Shown here: positions 1-12,000 of the stretch, one piece after another
Layout of the letters: each line of letters begins with the position of its first letter
Numbering within the stretch: position 1 is the first letter of the stretch
NCBI GenBank assembly: GCA_914767715.1
Contig: OU612070.1
Location: forward strand, 18,650,025 to 18,714,024
Source of the DNA: Membranipora membranacea
Taxonomy: Eukaryota > Bryozoa > Gymnolaemata > Cheilostomatida > Membraniporidae
Reading direction: 5' to 3'
DNA length: 64,000 bases
Made by a program: the position numbers and the translations under genes
Notes under the pieces: generated by a model
What the model was told of the DNA's origin: nothing
The model's database searches: none
Seen by the model: only the letters and a program-made list of their open reading frames with translations

Positions 1-9
1 CGACGACCT

Positions 10-3000
10 TCACCTAGAGTAGTACACACGATAGTACAAAGTTTTACTTCTCCACAGAGAATAAGAGTTATCAAACTTGAGTAGATAGACACCGCGTCCC
101 GGATACACATGACTGCCGCAGTAAACCTCCTCGTGAGAATCTCGTCTGTATATCGGGATTATCTCATCTATGGGCGGCCCTCGTGATTTCTTAGCTGCAT
201 CTCCGCCGCGCTCTGCATCCGATTTGTCTAACAAAAGGAAAATTAATATTTGAATCTTAAGATCAGAGTCTGAATTAAGTTTTTTTTTAATACTTTTATT
301 GGCATAAGTGACATAAGAATGCATTGAGATCTGGCTGAAGGGACCAATTTTCCTTGTCAGAATTAAAAGGAGTTCTGAAATATTAAGTCTGAATTAACTA
401 GCTTACACTGCATAGCAGTATTATCAAAAATAAGGAGTTATCCCCTCTCAGAAACGCTTATGCAATGAGCAGGTAACTACAAACTTTACATAACATGCTT
501 ACGCTAGAGCAAGAGCAAGACACTCCTTGGCTAGAGGAAACAAACAAGATATTGGTTTCGCTTGTTTCATGTGATGTGATGTGATGTAAGCTAGCACCGA
601 ATTTCCACAAGGGGATAAGCAAGGCCTGTGTAATTTCTTATGGTTTTATTGATACAAACTTTTGCTGTCTTTTGCTTATTGGTCCAACATTTGTTACTTT
701 TGTTGGCACAATCACATTGTACAGTACAAAAACACTCGAAAACGTGTTTTGATTGAAAAGTATGCATAGATCTTCATATACGTGTTCAACTTACCGAAAA
801 AGGCATGAAACTTTTAAAACAAGAGCTTTTCATGAAGAGTAGCGCGTAAACTTGAATTGTAAATTTGAAAATATGAAATAAACCGAACCATAAACTTACT
901 GTCTGAACATAGTGAAAATATCTACTTGAAATACATACACAATACACATACCCTGAACACAGAATGTATCCTGCCTCAAAATTTTAGCTTTATTGAGAGG
1001 AAAACAAACAGCTAAAATAAAACATCCTAACAAACTTGACTAAGCCAACACATTTTGTGTATACTGTACCCAAAAGAATTGATACATAATTTCATAAATT
1101 CTATGTATGTTTTTATTATTATTATTGTGTTTTTATTGAGGTTTCTCATATACATAAGTAAACCTCAATAAAAACGAATAAAAACGAATAATAATGATAA
1201 TAAAAATAAAATATATGAAATAAATATACATTTTTTATATTTTATGTTACATTTTATATTATATATTATTATGTATATATTATTTGAAACTGACCTTCCG
1301 CTCCCTCCTCGTCCTCATCGTCCGAGCTATCTGATACATGAACCTGCACATTATCATCAGGAGATATCGTCCACTCAAAGTATACACCAAACGCTATATC
1401 ATAGTGATCTGTCGCAAACTCCCAGAATAAACAGTTACCATTCTCATGTGTCGGCACTCGGATCTAAATAAACATATAAAGTTGAGTTGCTAAATTATTT
1501 CAGCCATCCATCTGATGATTATGGTTTTAAAGATATAAATCCACATTGAACTACTACGGCGTGCTCATTTGTTTCGGTGTGGCTCAAAGATATCTAATTG
1601 AGGTCTGATCATGGAATTTTCACCTAAGGAGCTAGTCATTCATTCGAACAAACTGATTGTCCAAATTGGGGAATGAAATCAATGAGCTAGGTGAAACTAC
1701 AATTTTTTTTACCTGTTTAATAGTTAAAATAATGTAATCATAAATTAGTACATGTATTTCCCTCCCTAATTTTGACACTCAATTTCGGCAAATGATTTGC
1801 CCATTAGGTGACAATTCGGAGATCGTAGCCTTATTTAGTTATTTTTGACCTATTGTAAATGCAATGAGCTCACATTTCCCTGGCTGGCAGCAGCTTAAGA
1901 TCATGTTCCATGAATTCAAATCACATTTTAGGTGGATCCAGTTAAAATGGTTGGCCCTGGGCAATGGGCCCATTGCCACCAGATCGAAGCATGATGGATA
2001 AAGCCGGATATGGAAAAAAAAGGGGGGCATATATTGCAATCAAATCAGACCACCCAGATACTAATAGCAAAGTGACTTGAGAGAAAGCCTGCATGCATAG
2101 AAACAATGAGCTAATACAGAGTAGCACAATAAGTAGCCTGTCTTGGCATGCTTTCTTGTGGGGTGAGGGTTGTTCCCCCCTCACAACAAAGCTTGTCAGG
2201 ACAGGCTTCACAAGAAGCAGATATAGCATAGCGTTACGTAAACATGACTGTTACAACTTGGGATAGGCATAGCTGGTTTGAATGAATGCAACATTTGTTG
2301 TCCTGGCTTGGTGTATACAAAGTTGTCTGCTCATGTAGACCACAACCACATAATACAAGTTTTTATCTGGGTTTCATGATTTATGGTTTAGTCTCAGTGA
2401 CTATCCCCAGCTGGGATAACCCATTAGACTTAATGATCATCATTATTGTAGTCTATTGACCGGTCATCCAGAAAATTGGTGTTGGGAATGTTATAAAAAT
2501 GTATATCGATTTATAATATACAAGGCTTGTGCAGCCGGGAAGACTGGCCGTTGTGGTTCCCTGCAGCCAGTCACAGCCAACACACTGGCAAGTGCTGAGG
2601 TGCATTCTGGGAGATGTTGTAAGCAGTAGCCACACTGACCATGTGATACAGTATTGCATGTATATCTCTGATTGATAGAGAGTGAATTAATTCACTTAGC
2701 ATGAGTACCATCACAAGGAATTCGGTGTGACGACCCGAGTTCAATTTTACTAATTAGGGGCGGGTACATGTTAGGAACTCTAACTAAATTGACTCTAACA
2801 ATCAGAGATACACATGATAATAGTGTATTCTCGATGTCAGTGTAAGCAGTAACTTACAGTGACAGTTTCACCAGAGCCAACTTTGATGATACAATCGGTG
2901 TGGTTCTCCATCCTTGATTCTTTCTTGATGGCATTTTTAAAAGCAATCACATCTTTTTGAGTCCACATACTGGCTTCTTGTATGACAACATCTACACAAC

Positions 3001-6000
3001 AGAAACAATATAAAAGGAAATGAGAATGTTTGAATGGCTGTCAACACAATGTAAATTAGAACTGGCCTGATTGGTGCATATTGGCCTAGTCCATTTGCCT
3101 GTATTCCAATTTGTTCCCGATCCACTGGTCACGGCGCGGATTGGGATTGGATTGGGAGCAACTTGGAATGCAGGCAAACGGACCAAACTTGATCTAATAT
3201 TGGCCTCATATAAAACCCAATATGCAAATATGGGGTCTTGGTTTTTAGTGTATTTGATTCACAGACATGCGTTTTGCACAACATCGAAATGACACCATGG
3301 TTATGATGATTTTACAAAGAGGACATTTAATCCAGGCGGTGGTTTTATCTGCACCAAGCTCTCCGAGATTTGAAGGGAAAAGGTCATTCCAAATTGTTCA
3401 AGGATCTTTCCATTTTGTGAGGGATTTCTCAGAGGAAAGTTTGGCACAGACAGATGAGAGGCGACGAGATTTTTGGTACCGTAGCTGAGGACAATGAACT
3501 AAGTCTCAGTTTTCTCGTTTGACCATCAACCTTGAACTTAGCGCATTCCTGTTTACGCCACTGATTTACAGGGCCGAGCATGGGGTTTGCTGTAACAAGA
3601 GCACCTCAAATCAGAAACAGTCATCAGGTTAAATAGGCATATATGCCTAGTTGAAGTGTTCAAACTGTGCCGGGATAGCTGGTAATAGCATTTTCATTAT
3701 CAACCACTTGCTGTTTAGTAAGAAACAGAAGATTGGACTGCCCCTAAAGAGGAACGCAAGGTGCCCTAAATCCTCATACAGAGAATGTGATACATCCTGG
3801 AAAATAGAATGCATCCTAGAGGTGAGGCCATGGTGGACCTGGGTGTGCAGCGAGCTGCCAAAACTGGACTGGCACTAATCGGCCAGATTGTCAGTGACAC
3901 TTTCCCCACCCAGTTGATGGGAAAGTGGTTGATAGTGAAATGCCACTACCAGCTATCCGACACAGTTTCAGCACTTAAACTACAATATGCCTTATGGTTA
4001 TACATTAAAGCTTTACATGGTTTAAACCAGTTGGAGCTTGTTTTTAAATTTTCCCCAAGCGTTCAAATTAGCCACATATAGGGCCACATAACATTTGCAA
4101 GCTACAATTGTCCATCCAGAGATTAAAGAACAGGCCAAAGGTTGGTGTTGTCCGTACAGTTACATATAAGAGCACGGTTAATTTATATTATCAGGTACCG
4201 AAACGTGCAAAATGTCAGTGACATGGAACATTGTGCGAGCCAGCCTGATAGACCAGTTGTCAAGCTTTATATTTTCGTTTATTAGGGGATGGTTTGGCAC
4301 TCCTCCCCAACTAACTCATCGAAACAGTCAAGAACAGAGTAGCGTAATAACCCGTGTGTCACAAAGTTAAGTAGCGCTTATTCCATCTTGATAAACACAT
4401 GCCAGCTCAATCATGAATGAGCAGTCAACTTCTCAGCAGAAGACAAACTACCCACGACTCCCAGAGGACGAGCGAGTTAATTGAAAAGGCAGCAAAAAAT
4501 CAATTATTCATGTTAACTAATTTACTATCAAACTTTTCAAGTTTTCTTGGAAAAAATGCTTGAGTAGATTAAGCATCACTATTAAGTACTACTATTAGGA
4601 GAGTGGGTGGTGATGTTTTAATAGTTCACACGATGTTCACTGAATTAACTACCTCCTGGTTCTGGAAAGTTACTCACAACAAAAGTTAAAAAAATCTTGG
4701 TCAAACTGAGATGTTTATGGCCACACATACTCATACGCTAAGTTCATCACTTGTTGTGGACTCTACATAGAGACAGTTTAATATAATTTATGTGCTAACA
4801 AACATTTTCGTCACCTTGGACATCGTGACGTACTTGCTAGCCTGGGTTCCTAAACTGTTTCAATTTAAGGTTGTTACCCTTCCCATCAAAACAGTTCAGG
4901 ATATCAGGCTTTTAACAACAGTTTGCAACATGAAATCTTTCGAGTGCAGGAAGTCATATTATTGACCGATAATATTTGCAGCTTGTTAGAGAGACACACC
5001 ATGATGATAACTACCAGAGTATAAAAAGGAGTAATTACTAAATCTGAGAGGTACCTGAGGACTCTGTAAAATTAAATCATTATAAGTCAGCAAATATAAT
5101 CTACATAATAGACAATGGCCGACTTTGTCACCACAGTAGAAGGTACCAGGGTGTCCTCAGAACGCAGACAAAAACATTCAGCTTAATGTAAGTCAAAATA
5201 AGAGCCCATCAATATGTTCTGCAACTGCAACGAATGACAAATTTTGGATTTGTCCATCTACATTTTGTAAAACCTTTTGTATACCACAGTAGATAATCCG
5301 GCATTAACCTATTATCCCAGCCTGACAAGGGCAACTGTAAGTTTTTTGGAGCAAGATATCCCAGAACAATACTAAATCCGTCCCAAGATCACGGCAGAGC
5401 AGCCATGATTGTAAGTTGATACAGAGATGTAGACATACCTGTGGGTGGTCCGTCATGACCATTTATTTGTTCGTTGAGTGTGGTACCTGGCAGACTTTGA
5501 GCTGAGGCAGCAGCTACACCTGATGATGCACCTGCGGCAGCGTGATGGCGCTGTGGGGCGGAGCTTGAGGCTTGTGTGTTAGTGTTAACACCATTATCAC
5601 CGGGGATCATCGAAGTGGTCTACAAAAACAGTCATGAGACAATACAGCATGAATGAATGAAAATGTTGGCATTGGGAATAATATAGACCAAGTTTGGTCC
5701 ATTTGCCTGGATTCGGAGTTGCTCCCGATACACTGGTCACGTCGCAGCCAGGGGTGACCACGTCGCAGCCAGGGGTGACCACGTCGCAGCCAGAGGTGAC
5801 CACGTCGCAGCCAGGGGTGACCAGTGGAAAGGAGCAACTGGAATGCAGGTAATCGGATTAATCTAGATCTAGGCTTTATAAGTCATAGATATTGTGATAT
5901 TGTGAACCAAGGCAGAGAATGTATTGGCATGGCATGCCAATAGCTCAATTGATCCCACTCAATTCAGAAGAATTGCAGAGCCTCCAGTAAGTAACTGACC

Positions 6001-9000
6001 TAAAATATGAATTGAAGAGACCACCAGCAACTTAATTCTATACGGATCGATTGTCCAAAATGATGGTTGAAAATTGTAACATTGACTTCAAACACATTCC
6101 TGCTTCTTTATGGTTTTTCAATTTCCAAGCTATGTTGCCAACAACGAGAAGACCACTACTAGATTCCAACATAAAAAAAAACAAGCATCTCACAGCAACA
6201 GATCCTAATCGTAGCAAAGTAGCAATGATTATAAACCAAGACATACTGCTGAAACGCTCTAACTATATCGTGGTGCAAATACTGAACAGCTTCGAAAAAT
6301 CTGAGCCTGGGCAGTAAAATACTGATACCGGAAAATACTACGAGATGATTACAAATTACAACAAAGTGGAAAACTAGGTGGAAACAAAAGGCAGCTGAGT
6401 GAACACCTCAAACTGACACCAGCTGCCGTTAAACTCATCTATCATCTAATACAATCCGTCCCAAGGGAGATAATTACTGAGGCATTACATACAGGACTAG
6501 CTGAGAATGGTAAGATAAATAACAAAAGGTAAACAATAAGAAGATCAAACTATGTAACCTCAAAATATATAAAGACAGATATTCTATGAGTAATTCAATG
6601 CAATAACATTATATATGTGACATTATATAGCCTTTATATTATATATAATACAGTGTGCACATCATACATATTTTACATTACATACATAGGAATCATTATC
6701 ATCATCATGATTAGCTATCCTCGAACACAAACGACAGCTAAATGATGATAATGATGACAGTGTGCACATCACATCACATCATACATATTACATTACTTAC
6801 ATAAGAATACGTTACGTCCTCCTCACAGTAACATAGACATAGTAAATTTACCTACATGAGATTTGTGATCCTGTGTATAATAATTGACGAGAGCCGCAGC
6901 GCATATCTGCCTGTCTGACATGATAACTAGTTTCCTACTGAACCAGTGAGATGCTATTATCTGTGTGCAGTGGTACCCGTCTACGTCAAATGTCACACAT
7001 TTCTTAGTAAATATCCGTAGATAGAAATAGTGATAGAAACGCCTGAACTGGAAAATTCCCCTCCAGTATATAATGAACTTTAGTAGGTAAATTAGTTGAC
7101 GCGTCTACGTGTTCCTGTCTGTGACACCGCGCGGCCTGACATCGAGCGAGTGTTGTGAGCTGTCTGAGTTCAGATTCAGAAATAACTTAATAACTAATAG
7201 CAAGCACCGACTGATGCCTGACGCCTGGCAGCAAGCCATTTAATTTCTCAATAGCCATTTACGGCTTGTAGCAATGTATTTTCATAATCATAAAAATCAA
7301 TTATTTTTCTCTGCAAAATTCATAAATGAAATTCGCATAACGTGATGATTATATTAATCTATAAACCGAACCATGGAGAGACTGTTAAATACCACAAACT
7401 AAGTCCACGGTAGCTTAAATTATCACCTCCTAAGTTCAATAGCGTCCTACACAATATGCCTCTCCTGCTTACATAAGCCTTCTGAGCATGGCGGCAAAAA
7501 TGAATGGTGAGAATTCAGCTGATCTTTGAGCATCTGAGTGCAACGTAAACTGCTATCTCAAAGTCTTGTCACTCAGCTAAAAAAAAGCAGCCACGTAACA
7601 AGGCTAATTATCTCAATGGTCTCTCTACCATTTTTCCAGTACGTTTATTGCACTGTGCTTGTTGCGAGAATCAAAGCAAACCGACAAAACTATGATCAAT
7701 CAAACTTTCAAATACTCAAAAGATGCCTGTAGAGTTATGTAATGTGAAACACGCAAAAACATTCCCTCCTGACAATGTACGGGGAACATCAAGAAGAGTG
7801 CAGTATCCTTTGCATTTTGGAATATTAAGTGATGGCCCTATCGCTGTCACAGCAACATTAATAACAACCTTCTAGAACATCCTTCACTGTGGCTCTGGGA
7901 AAAACTCATAGCTCAATTCGTAGAGCTGAGCAGCAATATTCTGCTGTTCACCAGGTTATGAAAAGATGTATAGGGGCCTCGTTGTAGTACAGAATTGAAC
8001 GCTCATTCTCAAAACCATGCAGAATGAATCATCCAACTATATTCAGATAGTGTTCCTGACTCAGAAATAAATAGTGCAGAACTCTCCTAATTGCTTTGGA
8101 CTCCTTTGTGCATCTCAACTAACTCAATTAACACCCTAATAATTGCTCTTTTAAAGTCCAACACACATTGAAAAATGTTATAAAACTAGAATTAAAACAA
8201 TATCGCATGTCCTAGGCCTACACATGTAACTGCTTTGTTCAAATGCAATGAAAGGCATGCATTTTGATTTAAGCCATCATGCAATTTTGAAACATTTGAC
8301 TTTGCCATAGAAGTTTATTGAGGACTCAGCTCAAAGTTTTACACTTCTCCACTAAAAATACCCTTTTGGTACTTATTATTGTGGCACCTTACTCAACGCT
8401 TACAGAGGTACAGACAACCAGTTGAGTTTGAGAATATTTCAATAGCTATGTCATCCAGAGTATCATGTGGCATCAATGTATCTACTGTTATGGAAAACGT
8501 TAGATTCCTATGAAGCTTTAAACAACGGCCGTTGTCATCAAATAATTTTGTTACGCCTATGTTGCAGCGTTGTTGAGATATTTACCTGTGTTTGCTGTTG
8601 TTTCATTTGCTGTTCATATACTTGTCTCACATACTGCTGAAAATGCTGTTCTTGTAGCTGTTTTATCAATCCTTCTTGCTGCAACAAAAGAATAATAATG
8701 CGACTCATTTATGAGCGGATAACTCCAAATCATGGCAAATAGCAGAATATGCAGCCCTGTCTGTTATGGGACAAATTAAGTTGACAGTCGTTATGTATTA
8801 TTGGCAATATTTATATTCTATGGACCTATATATCTCAGGTCTCAGGTTTTGATGTGTTACAAGATTGAAAAAAGACAAATTAATTGGGGTGCTCCCTAGA
8901 CTTTATAGCCTAATAATAACAGAATTGTCATAATTTAACATCAAGTGGATGTTTTGACCAAAACAATATGAAGGTCTGACGCCTGACCAGCTTACACTGT

Positions 9001-12000
9001 GGAGCAAGCTGCCAGTGAGCTTAAAAGGTGCGCGAGAGGTAAAATTTCCAAATCGATCCTCATGTAAAGAGGAGTAAATATCAGCTAGTATTCAGATTAG
9101 CTTGCTTTGGGTTGTCTTCGAGTACGCTAATACCAATTTTGAAAGGGAAATAAAATTTATAAAAAGTAGGCCCCTAATGAGGAGAGGGGAATGGTAGCTA
9201 ATTTAAGTGTGTGCAGAAAGGCAAACATCTCCTCCTGTGAATAGGTTTACACCTCAAGGGGACAGTACCCTGGAGGAGTGAAAGTTTTCACAGCTGGTGT
9301 TGTTAGCTTGTCCGAGGTTTACTCGATCAAGTTTAATCCAATTGCCTGCATTCCGGTTGCCCCCTTCCATTGGTCCAGTGAGCAATTCCGAATGCAGGCA
9401 CATGTACCAAACTTGGTCTAGTGGTGTACCCATTTTATCGCCTACCTGTTGTGGATCGTTAGGAAACTGTGACTGTGCGTAAGATCTGAACTGAGCCTCC
9501 GTCTGCTGATTGAGAGCTGCTCTCACCTGCTGCTCCTGTTGTACCTGTACGGGGTCAGAGGTCGCTGCCGCCTGAGCTGCCGCTGCCTGCTGACGCTGCC
9601 TCTCTTCCTCCTCTTCTCTCCGCCTCTTCTCCTCTTCTTCCTGCTGTCTATAATAGGAATCATCATATATTTAACCACAAAACATCAGTTTTGTGTTTAT
9701 GATAAACGCATGTGTATAGAAAAACCCATATCCAGTGCCTCATATCACTTTTTCAAAAAGTGTTTTGGAAAAAAATAGGAGTCCTGTGTTCTGCCACATA
9801 TGTTTAGTGAAACCAGATGAGGGTGTGCTAATTTTGTTGTCTAATATGTGCCATGAAAGCTTGAATTCAATTAAATATTTAAAAACAGCTATTTTACCCA
9901 TATATTTCCAGTATATATCAATGAAAATCAGTAAGCTTCAGTGGGTCGGCGAGGCGCAAGTGGCCCAAGTTCAAATCCCGGTTGAGACCAAGGATAAAGC
10001 AAGGGGGCGCATGGGTTTAATCCATTATTTTTCATAAATAAATACACCACAATTATATATTATATACAATGTATTATATACAATTATATATTTTATACAT
10101 ATATACAATAATATATAAATATACCACAATTATAACATTCTGCGGGGGAGTTCTGCCACATTTTAGGACAACGATACTCAGGCTGTCCACCTCATAGGTG
10201 GCATGGAAAGGACAGCCATTTTAATTTGCACTTATAATGACATCGCCAATCGGCCATCCATCATAAACTCAATAGACAACCTGAGTGTATATCATCCACA
10301 TTCCACACCCCTGAAGTTTTGTGGCATTTACGATTGTGGCATTTCTAGCATATAAAAATAAAAATCTAGGGGGTCTTTCAATTAGAAAGAGCGATGCTTT
10401 ACTAATGCAAGTCATCAATATCACATCGCTCAGAATGATCACTCACTCTTGGTCAAATTTGTTCCAAAATCCCTCGCTCAGAATGTATATAGTTCTATCA
10501 GTTACGGAGCGGTTTGGGAGCGGGAGTGGGCGATCAAATTGCGATTTTGGCTGATTCTAGATAAAAGACCCCCCCCCCACTGGGTACACTGAAGATCATA
10601 ATGATTGATCTGTTATCCAAAGGACCATCATAACAATTTCTACTGGTACTGGTCACAGACACAATAGTTTAGACTCATTAATTTCTAGAGTTATATAAAT
10701 TGATGTTTTTTATGAAAGATGTGTCCACTGCCCAGTCAAAGTGGACTGACTGAATCGTCTCATCAGGCTTGTAGGATGATCAAGGCTTATCGAGGTGGTT
10801 GCGCTCACGACAGTGATGGTCAAAAACCCTGACAAAGCCGGCTCATCTGGTTCACTCCTGATGTCATTTCTTAATTCTATCTCAAGAAAGTGTGACAAGC
10901 TCTACATAATCATTTTAGTTGGGTTTTCAAATCAGTAGGTTTGATTGATCAGAAAAAAAAAATCAATTTTTAATCAAACTTGACAAGGCTGGCAGGTATT
11001 ATAGGACATCGCTCTCACACAGTGGTGTGTTAGAGCCACATCAGAGACAGCTGATGTGAGCAGTATATTTCTTTTCAGGAACCAACGGTATAATAACAAT
11101 TTGTGATGGACTTGTGGGAAGGGCAATGATGGGGTTTAGCGTAAGGGGTGCGTCGGACAGGGGTCAAGAGTCTGGGGGGCTCAGACTAGGTCTAGGGCAG
11201 CTAGTGGCTATACGAGTCTTATGCTCAAGATGGACTGTACGCGATGTCAAAATAAATCATCCATTAGACAGTGACTTTCCCAACTTTGCCCAACTCCGAA
11301 GCCTGAAATGTTGCCTTATAAGGCTACATCAAGTCAGTAGGCCTTAAGCAGTTATTCAGTGAGTCATGACTTGGTTAATTGCACAGTGATGGACTTACTG
11401 CTCAACTAATACATGATTCCATAGAATAGACACAATATGTAGAATAAGGCCTACTTTATAAAAGTGACGAAAATTCAAGAATGTGAAGTAGGGTCAAGAT
11501 CCATTATACTTTTGAGTAGCCTTGTCATGGTGCATCCCCTAAACCAAAACAAGAAGCCGCCCGCCCGTGACAAGGCTAACTTTTGAGAGCCTAAATGTTA
11601 CAGTAGTTGATATTGTGTGACTTACTTTCGTTTGGCTTCTTCGTCTAGCTGTACTTTGAATGCTATTATAGATGGCTTTAGACTAGGACTACATTTATTT
11701 AATACTCTCACAAACTCCTTCATTGCATCTTCCTTGGACATATCCGCTAACGCTATCCATGCTGCCCTGAAAATAAAAAATACAATCAAGTTTAAAACAC
11801 CCATGATAATTAGTAGCACCAGGAGTGATATCCCATTACGTCAATAAAGTCAGAGCAAAGCTTACTCAAATCGAAGGGAGATTTGGTTGTTCTGGGATGT
11901 GAAAGTGACAGAGAAATGCAAATTATGTGTCCAATAGAGAGTTTAATAGTTGAGTGGAAATGATTGGAATTCAGCTTTAGACAAGGACGGTTATTGTCGT

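Noticed and set aside
9539-9778. Plus-strand hydrophobic frame
   Set aside because: It is the antisense of ACBD3 exon 4, whose Glu/Arg/Gln-rich coding strand gives Leu/Ser-rich antisense.
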